37,961 bases of DNA from Burkholderiaceae bacterium (GCA_004299095.1 SCQQ01000070.1:1-37961); one strand, 5' to 3'; counted from the first letter of the stretch, positions 21,757 to 31,269 are shown. Notes: generated by a model from the letters alone, not told the origin. Translations and numbers: made by a program.

Positions 21757-21763
21757 GAAAACT

Positions 21764-21770
21764 CTCCTCC
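21764..21770 (-). promoter_or_regulatory. Ribosome binding site fixing the TTG start of degQ
   Basis: GGAGGAG on the minus strand, seven bases before TTG 21756. It is among the strongest ribosome binding sites in the window and decides the start, since the longer reading frame begins upstream of it. Confidence 0.7.
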
Positions 21771-21787
21771 AGCCAGAACACTGAACC

Positions 21788-21806
21788 GGCAAGACACGTG
21801 CTTGCC
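21788..21806 (-). repeat. Inverted repeat between rseB and degQ
   Basis: GGCAAG (21788-21793), a 7-base centre including CACGTG-like bases, and CTTGCC (21801-21806) form a perfect 6-bp stem. It lies 17 bp upstream of the degQ ribosome binding site in the 86-bp rseB-degQ gap. It may be a pause, a processing site or an operator; no T-run is present. Confidence 0.35.
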
Positions 21807-21842
21807 AACAAGCGGCACCTGCATGCCCGAGAAATGGTGATC

Positions 21843-22946
21843 CTATCCGCCCGTGCGTTGCAGGTTCCCAACCAACCGTTCCAGCGTTTGCGGCGGCACC
21901 TCACCCACCGAAGTAACCCACCAGTTCCCCTGCGCGTCAGGCCAGCGACGGCGCAGGGCATGTGTCGCGCCAAACTCGGAGCTCCCCGGGTGCATGTGAC
22001 GTTGCGTGTCGTAGGGCTCCATGAACAGGGAAACCGTCGACAGGCCGTCGGAGAACACCCACTGCACGATGCTGCGGCTGCCGGCCACGCTCTTCTTGTA
22101 AAAACCCTGGGGTTCGAAACCGGCAACCGTGCCCTTGAGCGACCAGCCTTCCGAGGCCGGATCGACGCGCTCGCGCGTGACTTTTTCCTGCTTCATGCCA
22201 TCCATCGATGGCATCACCAAGTGGGCCTGCACCACATCGGCCGGCGGATTCAGATCGATTTCAGAAAAGGCAGCCTGCTCCAACACGCGGCCCGCCGCAT
22301 CCAGGATTTGGCTCTTGAGCATCAGACCGGTCTGCTTTTCGCTCCAGACGCGGTAGGCATAGCGCAAGTTGTCGCGCGGCTTGAACAGCACCACGTCGGT
22401 TTCCAGACCGGCCACGCGATCCTCGCCCAAGTTGCGCACGGTGTAGTACTCGGCCGCGAGCGAACCGCCATCCGCATGCACCAAGTTGGGAAAAGTCTGC
22501 CCCAGCGAGTGGCGTTCGGTACGGACCACGTGCATCTTCGGCAAAAACAGAAGGACCTCATTGTTCTTCCGGAATATCGTCCGTGGCGGACCCGACAGCG
22601 CTTCGACGCTCTCGAGTTCCTCGTTGCCGTCAGCGCGATGCCAAATGCGCGCACTCGACATCGCACCCGACGCTGACGTCACCACATAGGTGCCTTGGTA
22701 CGACGGCGTTTTCGACGCTTGGCGCAATCGCGCCAGCCATTCCGCCACACTGCGCGTGGGCTCGGTACCGCGCGCCTGGGCCCCGGCTTGACTTTCCGCG
22801 CCTTGGGCACTGGCCAACCCCAGAAACAGGCAAAAAAAACCGGCCAACAAAGCACGTGCCGACGTCGTCAACCACAACTGCACTTTCGTCGGGCACCTGG
22901 GCACCCAGTGAATCGAAACAGCGGACAAAGCAACCACGTCAATCAA
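21843..22946 (-). CDS. rseB: Sigma-E regulatory protein RseB/MucB
   Basis: A periplasmic protein that binds RseA and protects it from cleavage until lipoprotein or LPS signals release it. The 367-residue product has a hydrophobic export signal (ARALLAGFFCLFLGLASAQG, about residues 29-48), an N-terminal LolA/LppX-like domain (LRQASKTPSYQGTYVV) and the C-terminal MucB/RseB domain (GWSLKGTVAGFEPQGFYKK; WVFSDGLSTVSLFMEPYD). The start is TTG 22946, which overlaps the rseA stop and has AAAGG 8 nt upstream. In-frame GTG codons at 22904 or 22883 would also keep the signal peptide. Confidence 0.93.
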   Translation of the reverse strand: MIDVVALSAVSIHWVPRCPTKVQLWLTTSARALLAGFFCLFLGLASAQGAESQAGAQARGTEPTRSVAEWLARLRQASKTPSYQGTYVVTSASGAMSSARIWHRADGNEELESVEALSGPPRTIFRKNNEVLLFLPKMHVVRTERHSLGQTFPNLVHADGGSLAAEYYTVRNLGEDRVAGLETDVVLFKPRDNLRYAYRVWSEKQTGLMLKSQILDAAGRVLEQAAFSEIDLNPPADVVQAHLVMPSMDGMKQEKVTRERVDPASEGWSLKGTVAGFEPQGFYKKSVAGSRSIVQWVFSDGLSTVSLFMEPYDTQRHMHPGSSEFGATHALRRRWPDAQGNWWVTSVGEVPPQTLERLVGNLQRTGG

Positions 22947-23548
22947 CGCCCTGACCTTTCAAACGTGGTGTTGTGCAGGAAACCGGCCATTTGACCGAAA
23001 GCCGCGTCGCCCGCAACCTGGCGGTGAGCCGCCAGCAGCTGATCCAGCTCCGGATCACGCAGGACAGCAGTGCCGCCCGCAGTGTTCAGCGCCGTGTCCA
23101 CCGCGGCACCGCGAGAATTCGCGCCCGTTGCCAAGGACGCCAACTGAACGCCGCCTCGCAGCGGCATGCCCGGCCCGGCCAGAAGGCCCCATCCCAACAC
23201 GCCCACGGCAGCCATCGAAGTCAGACCCGCCACCAATTTCCAGCGAAACACCTGATCATTGGCTGCCGAGCGCCTCAGGTCCGGTCTGCTCTCCTCTGCA
23301 GGTCGCGCCGGCGCCTGCGGTACGCGGCCCTCGGCCACCAGACGGGCCCGGAGTTGCGCCATGAAATCCGTGCGCCTGCCATACGCGGCCGACAGGTCCG
23401 GTGATCGCATGACGTCGCCGATCAAGTGATACATCCGCCAGGATTCACACGCCTCGTCATCAGCCATTTGGTTCAGCGCCAAATCAAGATCGCGCCCTGC
23501 CAACTGACCATCAACCAGTGTGGAGATTTGTTCTCGATCGCAGCTCAT
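22943..23548 (-). CDS. rseA: Anti-sigma-E factor RseA
   Basis: A single-pass inner-membrane anti-sigma factor. The cytoplasmic N-terminal domain (MSCDREQISTLVDGQLAGRDL; CESWRMYHLIGDVMRS) binds RpoE; a transmembrane segment follows at about residues 98-117 (LVAGLTSMAAVGVLGWGLLAG), then a periplasmic tail expected to contact RseB. It has 201 residues. The start is ATG 23548 with AGAGGT about 9 nt upstream; the open frame extends further into rpoE but is not conserved. It follows rpoE by 46 bp and its stop overlaps the rseB start. Confidence 0.93.
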   Translation of the reverse strand: MSCDREQISTLVDGQLAGRDLDLALNQMADDEACESWRMYHLIGDVMRSPDLSAAYGRRTDFMAQLRARLVAEGRVPQAPARPAEESRPDLRRSAANDQVFRWKLVAGLTSMAAVGVLGWGLLAGPGMPLRGGVQLASLATGANSRGAAVDTALNTAGGTAVLRDPELDQLLAAHRQVAGDAAFGQMAGFLHNTTFERSGR

Positions 23549-23594
23549 TTCGACTGACCTCTTGCTTCCAATGCCAGGGCGCCCCACCGATACG

Positions 23595-24221
23595 TCACCA
23601 GCGTTTCCCCGTTTGATGTGACAACAACGGTTTGACTTTCTCAGAAATCGCTTCCCGTGCCCGGAAAATCCGACTGCGCACCGTTCCAATCGGGCAGCCC
23701 ATGACTTCAGCGATTTCCTCGTAACTCAAACCTTCGATCTCACGCAACGTAATTGCTCGGCGCAAATCCTCAGACAAGTCATCCAACGCCGCATCGACCG
23801 CCGATGCAATCTCGCGCGCTGAGAGCTCCGACTCGGGCGTCGATTCCGAGATTAGTTCGGTCTCCGCGGCGGAAGTTTCACCGTCAGTATCGGTTGGATG
23901 CAAAGCGGTGTCGGTAATGATGGGGTTTCGCTTCAACTCCAGCAGCGATTTTTTCGCGGTGTTGACGGCAATGCGGTAGAGCCAGGTATAGAACTGCGCG
24001 TCGCCGCGGAACTGGGGCAAGGCGCGCCAGGCGCGGATGAACGTTTCCTGCGCAATGTCGGGTACCAGGTCCACATCCCGGACGAAGCGGCTGATCAGGC
24101 GTTCAATGCGGCTCTGGTACTTGATCACCAGCAATTCGTAGGCACGCTGGTCCCCAGCTGCGGCACGCTGAACGATCAGTGCTTCGCTATCGGTGGGTTG
24201 AACGCGCGGCGTATCGGGCAT
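23595..24221 (-). CDS. rpoE: ECF sigma factor RpoE (AlgU-like)
   Basis: The envelope stress sigma factor, 208 residues. Region 2 contains DIAQETFIRAWRALPQFRGDAQFYTWLYRIAVNTAK, a family hallmark; an acidic linker (GETSAAETELISESTPESE) follows, longer than in E. coli RpoE; region 4 has the helix-turn-helix LSYEEIAEVMGCPIGTVRSRIFRAR. I choose ATG 24221 because GAGG lies 9 nt upstream; a TTG two codons earlier is also open. RseA and RseB follow. A sigma-E-like promoter may lie upstream of the preceding small gene (see 24791-24817). Confidence 0.97.
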   Translation of the reverse strand: MPDTPRVQPTDSEALIVQRAAAGDQRAYELLVIKYQSRIERLISRFVRDVDLVPDIAQETFIRAWRALPQFRGDAQFYTWLYRIAVNTAKKSLLELKRNPIITDTALHPTDTDGETSAAETELISESTPESELSAREIASAVDAALDDLSEDLRRAITLREIEGLSYEEIAEVMGCPIGTVRSRIFRAREAISEKVKPLLSHQTGKRW

Positions 24222-24232
24222 CGCCAAGAGCC

Positions 24233-24730
24233 TCAGGCCGCGCCGAGCTCGCGCTCAACCTGCGGGTCATCGGGTTCGGCCGGAAGCACGTGATACAGGG
24301 CACAGCGCAACACATGCCAACGCTCGGACCGGGTGCCGCGCTCGGCCCACACCCAAGTGGAGGTCGATGCGCTCGGACCGAGGCAGCGCAGCAGCAAAAA
24401 AGCCTGCAAATCGAGTCGAACCTCGACGCGATGCAAGTTGATCGGTGATGACTTCGCCGCTGGGTCAGCGAGCGTCCACAGCCGGCCATTCCACCGCAAA
24501 ATGCGTTCCCGCTGCGCGCGCCAGAGTGCCCCCAGACCGAAAGTGGATAGTGCAAGAACCACAAACAGCGACGTGAAGCGCACCGCACCCAAGCGCGCTC
24601 CGCCGGACGTGGACGCTGCCACGGCCAGTACGACGCCGGGCAACCACAGCGCCAGCAGGACAAGCCTCAAGCGTGCAGTCTGGTGAACGGCGTAACTGAC
24701 GACCGGTGGCCCCACGACGCGGTGATGCAT
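24233..24730 (-). CDS. Small membrane protein resembling YgfX/CptA
   Basis: A 165-residue protein with two transmembrane helices (about residues 20-40 and 50-70) joined by a short loop, then a cytoplasmic domain. The layout and several positions resemble E. coli YgfX (CptA): a Trp-Arg-Ala-Gln after the hairpin, ILRWNGRLWTL like LRWQGQEWSI, and FLLLRCLG then WVWAERGTRSERWHVLRCAL like LWLAADSMDEAEWRDLRR. In E. coli YgfX pairs with SdhE; no SdhE gene is here. The start ATG 24730 is preceded by GAGGGG. It ends 11 bp before the rpoE start and begins 51 bp after fabF, so it may belong to the rpoE unit. The family call is by eye. Confidence 0.6.
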   Translation of the reverse strand: MHHRVVGPPVVSYAVHQTARLRLVLLALWLPGVVLAVAASTSGGARLGAVRFTSLFVVLALSTFGLGALWRAQRERILRWNGRLWTLADPAAKSSPINLHRVEVRLDLQAFLLLRCLGPSASTSTWVWAERGTRSERWHVLRCALYHVLPAEPDDPQVERELGAA

Positions 24731-24781
24731 GTTCCCCTCACTCACGATGGTGGCGAATCGGCTCGCGCTTGTGCTGCGCAA

Positions 24782-26026
24782 TCAAATCCGCTTGAAGACA
24801 AGCGACCCGTTGGTTCCGCCGAAACCAAAGTTGTTCTTGAGCGCCACGTCAATCTTCAGGTCCCGCGCGGTATTCGCGCAGTAATCCAGATCGCACTCGG
24901 GGTCCTGGTTGAAGATGTTGATGGTGGGTGGCGATTTCTGGTGATAGATCGCCAACACGGTAAACACGCTCTCGATGCCACCCGCGCCACCCAGCAGGTG
25001 GCCGGTCATCGATTTGGTCGAGTTCACGACCGTTTTCTTGGCTGCGTCTCCAAGTGCCGCCTTGATGGCATTGGTCTCGTTCAAGTCACCCAGAGGCGTG
25101 GACGTGCCGTGCGCATTGACGTAATTCACTTGATCAGCGTTCACGCCTGCGCTGCGCAGCGCGTTTACCATGGCACGCCGCGGGCCATCGATATCGGGTG
25201 CGGTCACGTGAAATGCATCACCGCTCATGCCAAAGCCGGCCAGCTCGGCATAAATCCGCGCGCCACGGGTCTTGGCATGCTCATACTCTTCCAGCACCAG
25301 CACGCCGCTGCCTTCGCCGAGGACGAAGCCGTCGCGATCGCGATCCCAAGGCCGCGACGCCGTCTTCGGATCGTCGTTGCGCGTGGACAGTGCCCTGGCA
25401 GCGGCAAATCCACCCACGCCCAGCGGCGAGACGGTCGCTTCGGAGCCGCCCGCGAGCATCACATCGGCGTCGCCGTGTTCAATCAGCCGCGCCGCAATGC
25501 CGATGGCGTGCAGACCCGTAGTGCAGGCGGTGGCCACGGCAATGTTCGGTCCCTTGAAGCCGAAGCGAATCGACACGTGCCCAGCGATCATGTTGACGAT
25601 GGACGACGGCACGAAAAACGGCGAAATCCGGCGTGGCCCGCGCTTCAGCAATTCTTCTTCGGTGCGTTCGATCATCGGCAAGCCACCGATGCCCGAGCCG
25701 ATATTGCACCCGATGCGCTCGGCGATGTCCGGCGTCAACTGCTCGCCAGTGGGTAAACCCGCGTCGGCCACGGCTTGAGCCGATGCAGCCAGCCCGAGGT
25801 GGATGAACCGATCCATGTGGCGCGCTTCCTTTTCGGCCACATAGTCTTGCACGTTCAAACCCTTGACTTCGCCCGCGAAACGACAGGCGTACCCGCTCGC
25901 ATCGAACTGCGTGATGAGGTCGATCCCCGATCGCCCGGCCAGCAGGCTGTCCCAGGATTCCGCCGCCGTGTTGCCCACGGGGCTTACGCAACCCAAGCCG
26001 GTTACGACAACGCGCCGCCCAGACAT
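24782..26026 (-). CDS. fabF: 3-oxoacyl-[acyl-carrier-protein] synthase II
   Basis: A cytosolic condensing enzyme that extends acyl-ACP with malonyl-ACP and controls unsaturated fatty acid content. The 414-residue thiolase-fold protein has the catalytic Cys168 ([12 protein letters not shown]), His306 ([11 protein letters not shown]) and His343 ([11 protein letters not shown]). The loop [14 protein letters not shown] closes the protein. The start ATG 26026 lies 8 bp after the acpP stop; a TTG 12 nt upstream overlaps acpP and is less likely. Its place right after acpP is the universal acpP-fabF order. Confidence 0.97.
   Translation of the reverse strand: MSGRRVVVTGLGCVSPVGNTAAESWDSLLAGRSGIDLITQFDASGYACRFAGEVKGLNVQDYVAEKEARHMDRFIHLGLAASAQAVADAGLPTGEQLTPDIAERIGCNIGSGIGGLPMIERTEEELLKRGPRRISPFFVPSSIVNMIAGHVSIRFGFKGPNIAVATACTTGLHAIGIAARLIEHGDADVMLAGGSEATVSPLGVGGFAAARALSTRNDDPKTASRPWDRDRDGFVLGEGSGVLVLEEYEHAKTRGARIYAELAGFGMSGDAFHVTAPDIDGPRRAMVNALRSAGVNADQVNYVNAHGTSTPLGDLNETNAIKAALGDAAKKTVVNSTKSMTGHLLGGAGGIESVFTVLAIYHQKSPPTINIFNQDPECDLDYCANTARDLKIDVALKNNFGFGGTNGSLVFKRI
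24791..24817 (-). promoter_or_regulatory. Possible sigma-E-type promoter inside the end of fabF
   Basis: On the minus strand GGAACC (24812-24817) and TCAAG (24791-24795) are 16 bp apart, close to the sigma-E pattern GGAACTT-N15/16-TCnAA. It lies about 60 bp upstream of the YgfX-like gene start and would drive that gene with rpoE-rseA-rseB-degQ. The sequence also encodes conserved FabF residues, so the match may be chance. Confidence 0.28.
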
Positions 26027-26034
26027 GGCTTCAG

Positions 26035-26337
<303 letters not shown>

Positions 26338-26359
26338 TCAAAACGGATTGGGCGGCAAT

Positions 26360-27112
26360 TCAGCCCATCCACATGCCGCCGTTGACGTGCAATTGTTGCC
26401 CGGTCACATAGCCGGCCTCCGGGCTGGCCAAATAGGCGACAGCGTGCGCGATATCGGCGGGCTGACCCAGGCGCTGTAGCGGAATTTGCGCCTGCAGGCT
26501 ATCTTTTTGCTCGTCGGACAGCTGAGCGGTCATATCGGTCGCAATGAAGCCGGGCGCCACGCAATTCACGGTGATGCCGCGCCCCGCCAGTTCACGCGCC
26601 AATGCGCGCGTCAAGCCGGCCACACCCGCCTTGGCTGCGGCGTAATTGGCTTGGCCCGCATTGCCCATGGTGCCGACCACGCTGGTGACGCTGACGATAC
26701 GCCCGTAGCGTTGCTTCATCATGGGCCGCATGACCGCACGAGCAAGGCGGAAAACGGCGCTGAGATCGGTATCCAGTACCACGTCCCAATCCTCGTCTTT
26801 CATGCGCATGGCCAGCGTGTCACGCGTGATGCCGGCATTGTTGACGAGCACCTGCAGGCCGCCTCGCTCGCGGGCAATCTTTTCGACCAACGCCTGCGCC
26901 TCTTCGGCATGCGTCACGTCGAGCTTTGCGCCGGCACAACCTGCGTGGGCAGCCAATGCAGCGCCGATGCGCGCCGCCCCTTCGTCGGTTGTGGCGGTCC
27001 CGATCACGCTCGCGCCCCGCGCTGCAAGCTCTTGCGCAATGGCGGCGCCGATGCCGCGCGAAGCACCGGTCACCAGCGCGATTTGACCTTTCCAGCCGGA
27101 CATCTCGGACAT
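26360..27112 (-). CDS. fabG: 3-oxoacyl-[acyl-carrier-protein] reductase
   Basis: NADPH-dependent reductase of fatty acid elongation. A 250-residue short-chain dehydrogenase with the cofactor motif TGASRGIG (15-22), NNAG (91-94), catalytic Ser144 and Tyr157-x3-Lys161, and the C-terminal YVTGQQLHVNGGMWMG. The start is ATG 27112, with AAAGGAA (27121-27127) 8 nt upstream; another ATG lies three codons later. The frame also opens upstream inside the fabD end but that part is not conserved. It lies 46 bp after fabD. Confidence 0.97.
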   Translation of the reverse strand: MSEMSGWKGQIALVTGASRGIGAAIAQELAARGASVIGTATTDEGAARIGAALAAHAGCAGAKLDVTHAEEAQALVEKIARERGGLQVLVNNAGITRDTLAMRMKDEDWDVVLDTDLSAVFRLARAVMRPMMKQRYGRIVSVTSVVGTMGNAGQANYAAAKAGVAGLTRALARELAGRGITVNCVAPGFIATDMTAQLSDEQKDSLQAQIPLQRLGQPADIAHAVAYLASPEAGYVTGQQLHVNGGMWMG

Positions 27113-27158
27113 GATGATGGTTCCTTTCAGAATCTCGGGTAACGGCAAATCATGCCGT

Positions 27159-28109
27159 TCAGGCCAACAGGGCGCTGGCTTCGGCCAGCGTGGCAGGGTC
27201 GAACAGCGCCGCTGCCGCCAAGGCATCGTCGGTGCGTGCCACCGTGCCGGCCAGCACTTTCCCCGGCCCGCATTCGATCACCAGGTCCGCGCCCATGGCC
27301 TTGATCTTGTGCAACGTCTCCACCCAGCGCACGGGTGAAAACGCCTGGCGGTAAAGCGCGTCGCGAATGCGACCTGGATCGGTTTCGACCGCCACGTCCA
27401 CGTTGTTCACCACCGGGATTTCCGGTGTCTTGAATTCGACTGCGGCCAGAGCTGATTTCAAGCGCTCGGCCGCCGGCTTCATCAAGCTGGAATGAAACGG
27501 CGCGGACACCGGCAACATCAGCGCCCGCTTGGCGCCCTCAGCCTTGAGTGCCGCGCACGCCCGGTCAACCGCCGCGCGGGTCCCGGCGATCACGGTCTGG
27601 ACCGGCGTGTTGAAGTTGACCGCCTCGACCACTTCACCACCGGCGCCGTCCAGCTCCCGGGTGATTCGGCGGCACGCTTCGACCACCTTAGACGCATCGA
27701 GCCCCAGAATGGCCGCCATGGCACCGGTACCCACCGGAACGGCTTCCTGCATCGCGGCCGCGCGCAAGCGCACCAGCGGAACGGCTTGCGCAAGCGTCAA
27801 GGCACCTGCTGCCACCAGAGCCGAATATTCACCGAGCGAATGGCCCGCCACCACGCTGGGCAACGCACCACCGGCCGCACGCCATGCGCGCCAACTGGCA
27901 ATGGCCGCGACCAGCATGACAGGCTGGGTGTTGGCTGTCAGCGCCAACTGTTCCTTGGGCCCGGCGTGGATCAAGGCCGCAAGATCTTCACCCAGCGCAG
28001 CCGACGCTTCCTTCAAGCATGCGCGCACCTCGGGATGATCGCCCCAAGCGTCCAGCATGCCCACCGATTGCGAGCCCTGCCCGGGGAATACGAATGCGAA
28101 TGGCCTCAT
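27159..28109 (-). CDS. fabD: Malonyl-CoA-[acyl-carrier-protein] transacylase
   Basis: Moves malonyl from CoA to ACP. The 316-residue protein begins with FVFPGQGSQSVGM (6-18), and the nucleophile Ser91 is in AGHSLGEYSALVAAG. The second active-site His is in LPVSAPFHSSLM, and the C-terminal part holds NNVDVAVETDP and ECGPGKVLAG. It lies 53 bp after fabH in the fab operon. Length and motifs are standard. Confidence 0.98.
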   Translation of the reverse strand: MRPFAFVFPGQGSQSVGMLDAWGDHPEVRACLKEASAALGEDLAALIHAGPKEQLALTANTQPVMLVAAIASWRAWRAAGGALPSVVAGHSLGEYSALVAAGALTLAQAVPLVRLRAAAMQEAVPVGTGAMAAILGLDASKVVEACRRITRELDGAGGEVVEAVNFNTPVQTVIAGTRAAVDRACAALKAEGAKRALMLPVSAPFHSSLMKPAAERLKSALAAVEFKTPEIPVVNNVDVAVETDPGRIRDALYRQAFSPVRWVETLHKIKAMGADLVIECGPGKVLAGTVARTDDALAAAALFDPATLAEASALLA

Positions 28110-28162
28110 GCTCTCAACTTACAACGATCGAAACCCGATCCCGCACCAGAAGCGCGCGGGGA

Positions 28163-29143
28163 CTACATGCGCAGCAGCGCCGAACCCCAGGTGAAACCGC
28201 CGCCCACGCCTTCGAGCAAAACCAGTTGCCCCGGCTTGACATCGCCTGCGCGGACTGCGCAATCCAACGCCAGCGGAACCGACGCCGCCGACGTATTGCC
28301 GTGCTCGTGCACCGTCACCACCACCTTTTCCATCGGCAAATGGAGCTTGCGCGCGGTGGCCTGCATGATCCGGATATTGGCTTGGTGCGGCACCAGCCAG
28401 TCGAGGTCCGATGCGTCCACCTCGGCTTTGGCCAACACGGCCTGCGCCGTCTCGCCCAGCACGCCAACCGCCAGCTTGAAAACCGCGCGCCCTTCCATTT
28501 CCAGCAACGGGCGGCCGGAAATCTGCCCGCCCGCCACGTGCCCTGGAACACACAGGATATCGACGTATTCGCCATTGGCGTGCAAGTCGGTCGCCAAGAT
28601 GCCCGGCTCATCGCTCGCCTCCAGTACGACCGCGCCCGCGCCATCGCCAAACAGGACACACGTGCCGCGATCGTTGAAATCGAGCAGGCGGCTGAAGATC
28701 TCGGCGCCGATCACCAGCGCCCGGTTGGCCGCGCCCGACGCAATCATCGAATCGGCAACGGCAATCGCGTAAATGAATCCGGTGCACACCGCCTGCACGT
28801 CGAACGCGGGGCAGCCCGCGATCCCGAGTTTGTGCTGAACGATGGCTGCGGTCGATGGGAACACCATGTCCGGCGTCGACGTGGCAACGATGATGAGATC
28901 GATGTCCGCAGCGCGCATCGATGCGGCCTGCAGCGCCGCTTTGGCTGCGGTCACAGCCAGATCGCTGGTGGCGACTTCAGGCGCAGCAAAATGGCGTGCG
29001 TGGATACCGGTGCGCTCGACGATCCAATCGTGCGATGTCTCGACGCCGCGTTGCGCCAGTTCGGCCACCAAGTCCTGGTTGGTCACGCGGCGCGGTGGCA
29101 AATAACCTCCGGTGCCACGCAGTCTGGAATAGCGTCGCTTCAT
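28163..29143 (-). CDS. fabH: 3-oxoacyl-[acyl-carrier-protein] synthase III
   Basis: Starts fatty acid synthesis by condensing acetyl-CoA with malonyl-ACP. The 326 residues include the catalytic Cys120 ([11 protein letters not shown]), the His in [10 protein letters not shown], and the Asn in [26 protein letters not shown] is the usual CoA-site sequence. It lies 18 bp after plsX, and its upstream GGAT is a modest ribosome binding site. Confidence 0.97.
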   Translation of the reverse strand: MKRRYSRLRGTGGYLPPRRVTNQDLVAELAQRGVETSHDWIVERTGIHARHFAAPEVATSDLAVTAAKAALQAASMRAADIDLIIVATSTPDMVFPSTAAIVQHKLGIAGCPAFDVQAVCTGFIYAIAVADSMIASGAANRALVIGAEIFSRLLDFNDRGTCVLFGDGAGAVVLEASDEPGILATDLHANGEYVDILCVPGHVAGGQISGRPLLEMEGRAVFKLAVGVLGETAQAVLAKAEVDASDLDWLVPHQANIRIMQATARKLHLPMEKVVVTVHEHGNTSAASVPLALDCAVRAGDVKPGQLVLLEGVGGGFTWGSALLRM

Positions 29144-29161
29144 TGATATCCAAGCGGGTGA

Positions 29162-30226
29162 TCAGGCGGCAGCATGGACAATCACGCCCGCTGCAACGTC
29201 TCCGGCGGCTGGCGCCTTGGGTGCAAGCAGCGGCGCGGCACGCGCCACCCGGTCGCGAACGCGCTCCAGCAGCTGGTTGCGCGCCGCATCATACGCGCGG
29301 GAAAGCGCCTGTTCGAACGCAAACGCGTCGGCCGATCCGTGGCTCTTGAACACCAAACCGCGCAACCCGAGCAGCGCCGCGCCGTTGTACCGACGATGGT
29401 CGGTGCGACGCTTGAGCGCCTTCAGGACCGGATAAGCCACTACCGCCGCCAACTTGGTCAGCAGGTTGCGCGAAAACTCTTCTTTCATGAAGGTGCCAAT
29501 CATGGCGGCCAAGCCTTCGGTCGTCTTCAGCGCCACGTTGCCGACGAAGCCGTCGCACACCACGATGTGCGCTGTGCCCTTGAAAATGTCGTTGCCTTCC
29601 ACGTTGCCGCAAAAGTTGAGGTCGCCGGACGCCGCCGCCGCGCGCAGCAACTCGCCGGCGCGCTTGATCTCGGCGCTGCCCTTGATCGCTTCTTCACCCA
29701 CGTTCAACAGCCCGACCGTCGGATGCGGATCGTTTTCGAGGACCGAAACCAGCGCCGATCCCATGACCGCAAACTGCAGCAAATGCTCGGCCGTGCAATC
29801 CACGTTGGCGCCCAGATCGAGGACCGTGGTGGCGCCGCCCGTGACATTCGGCAACTGGGTGGCGATGGCCGGCCGCTCGATGCCGTCCAGGGTTTTCAGG
29901 AGATAGCGCGCCACCGCCATGAGCGCCCCGGTATTGCCGGCGGAAACGGCCACGTCGGCCTGACCCGATTTCACCTGCTCCACCGCGACACGCAAGGAAG
30001 AATCCTTCTTCTTGCGCAGCGCCACTTCGACCGAATCGTCCATAGTGACGACCTGGCTCGCCGCAACCACGCGAACGCGCTGGTGCGAGAACTGCTTCAG
30101 CGCATCGGGCTGCCCCACCAGCAGCAACCTGGCATCGGACTGGCGCTGCAGAAACGCGCGACAGGCCGGGAGCGTGACCTTGATGCCAAAGTCGCCCCCC
30201 ATGCAATCGACAGCCAACGTGATCAT
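29162..30226 (-). CDS. plsX: Phosphate acyltransferase PlsX
   Basis: A peripheral membrane enzyme that makes acyl-phosphate from acyl-ACP, the first step of phospholipid synthesis through PlsY. The 354-residue protein starts with [13 protein letters not shown], and contains [32 protein letters not shown] and [17 protein letters not shown], all typical. It links ribosomal protein L32 and fatty acid synthesis genes, as in E. coli. A hairpin lies in its leader at 30251-30273. A clear ribosome binding site is not visible. Confidence 0.97.
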   Translation of the reverse strand: MITLAVDCMGGDFGIKVTLPACRAFLQRQSDARLLLVGQPDALKQFSHQRVRVVAASQVVTMDDSVEVALRKKKDSSLRVAVEQVKSGQADVAVSAGNTGALMAVARYLLKTLDGIERPAIATQLPNVTGGATTVLDLGANVDCTAEHLLQFAVMGSALVSVLENDPHPTVGLLNVGEEAIKGSAEIKRAGELLRAAAASGDLNFCGNVEGNDIFKGTAHIVVCDGFVGNVALKTTEGLAAMIGTFMKEEFSRNLLTKLAAVVAYPVLKALKRRTDHRRYNGAALLGLRGLVFKSHGSADAFAFEQALSRAYDAARNQLLERVRDRVARAAPLLAPKAPAAGDVAAGVIVHAAA

Positions 30227-30250
30227 GCGAACGTACTCGCGGACCCGGCC

Positions 30251-30273
30251 TCAGATCCGACGGCGGAATCTGA
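30251..30273 (-). promoter_or_regulatory. Hairpin in the rpmF-plsX spacer
   Basis: On the minus strand TCAGATTC, a 7-base loop and GGATCTGA make an 8-bp stem with one G-U pair, 24 bp before the plsX start. It has no T-run. It may separate the high expression of rpmF from that of plsX or be an RNase processing site; both are inference. Confidence 0.35.
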
Positions 30274-30369
30274 ACTCATAACCGCGCGCCACATCCTGCA
30301 GCACGCGCCATGACATCCGCGGAAAACTCCCAGAAACGGAGCCGCATCGACCCTGTCCGCTCGCGTGGA

Positions 30370-30552
30370 TTACTCCTCCGCCTTGGGCTGAATCACCTGA
30401 CGCCCGCGGTAATAGCCGTTCGGGCTGATGTGGTGACGCAAATGCACCTCGCCCGTAGTGGGCTCCGTCGCAATCCCGGGTTTCGGCAACGCGTTATGGG
30501 CGTTGTGCATGCCGCGTTTGGACGGCGATTTCTTGTTTTGCTGGACAGCCAT
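30370..30552 (-). CDS. rpmF: 50S ribosomal protein L32
   Basis: A 60-residue basic ribosomal protein of the 50S subunit. [22 protein letters not shown] is the family start; [21 protein letters not shown] closes it. It has no cysteines, so it is the zinc-free form. It lies between the DUF177/YceD gene and plsX, the order conserved from gamma- to betaproteobacteria. A TATAAT at 30643-30648 may give it a private promoter. Confidence 0.99.
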   Translation of the reverse strand: MAVQQNKKSPSKRGMHNAHNALPKPGIATEPTTGEVHLRHHISPNGYYRGRQVIQPKAEE

Positions 30553-30642
30553 GACAACTCTCTCTATTTCGGACTGACACGGAGCACAGGCGTCTCAAGC
30601 AAAGAAACGACGGCTGCCCCTGAAAAGTGAATAAAGTGGTCA

Positions 30643-30648
30643 ATTATA
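30643..30648 (-). promoter_or_regulatory. Candidate rpmF promoter (minus-10)
   Basis: A perfect TATAAT on the minus strand in the 139-bp DUF177-rpmF gap, about 90 bp before the rpmF ATG. The minus-35 at 17 bp (GTCACT) is weak. The AT-rich patch stands out in GC-rich DNA. Confidence 0.42.
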
Positions 30649-30691
30649 TGCGCGCGCACCCAGCAAGTGACGTGCAGAAAGCGGGGTGCGT

Positions 30692-31243
30692 TCAGGCGGA
30701 GCGACCGGTCTTCTTCAAATGGGCCAGGATATCGAACGGACGCCGCCGATCTTCCGCCGCGGCAGCGAAACCGTCGCTTTGAACTTGGGAGACAGGTGCC
30801 TCGGGGCAGCTCACGTGCCGTGGAATCATGGGAAGCGCGAGGATCAGTTCATCTTCAACCAGTTTCTGGAGGTCGATCTGCGGCACGAGCGCCAGCACGT
30901 CGTCATCCGCATCGGCGTCGAGCGCGGCGGCCTGGGTCTCGTCCGGCGCAAAAATCAGATGGCGATCGACGTGAATGGGCACATCCACTTTGCCGAGACA
31001 GCGCTGACACGCGAGCGGCAGCACCACGTCGGCCTCAAGCGCCAGCGCTGGGCGCCTCACACCGTCCGCGGTGGCGCGCCACTCACCCGTCAGGCGCCAA
31101 GTGACCACCGGTTCTTTTGGCGCCACGCGCACGCTGCGCGCTAGCCGCGCCAACTCATGCAATGGGGTTTCGCCGGCACGGGTGCGGCCGGTTTCGGCCC
31201 ATGCGGCGACATCCACATGATTCGACGGTGTGCGCGATTTCAT
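30692..31243 (-). CDS. yceD: DUF177 protein (YceD family)
   Basis: A 183-residue member of the YceD/DUF177 family, reported in some organisms to be tied to 23S rRNA accumulation. It has the CxxC pair Cys79/Cys82 (PLACQRCLG), VEDELILALPMIPRH, and the terminal RPFDILAHLKK motif. It precedes rpmF as in E. coli. Its ATG is only 26 bp from that of the divergent Maf gene and lacks a clear ribosome binding site. Confidence 0.92.
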   Translation of the reverse strand: MKSRTPSNHVDVAAWAETGRTRAGETPLHELARLARSVRVAPKEPVVTWRLTGEWRATADGVRRPALALEADVVLPLACQRCLGKVDVPIHVDRHLIFAPDETQAAALDADADDDVLALVPQIDLQKLVEDELILALPMIPRHVSCPEAPVSQVQSDGFAAAAEDRRRPFDILAHLKKTGRSA

Positions 31244-31269
31244 GGGTCAAGTGTACGAAAATCAACCCC

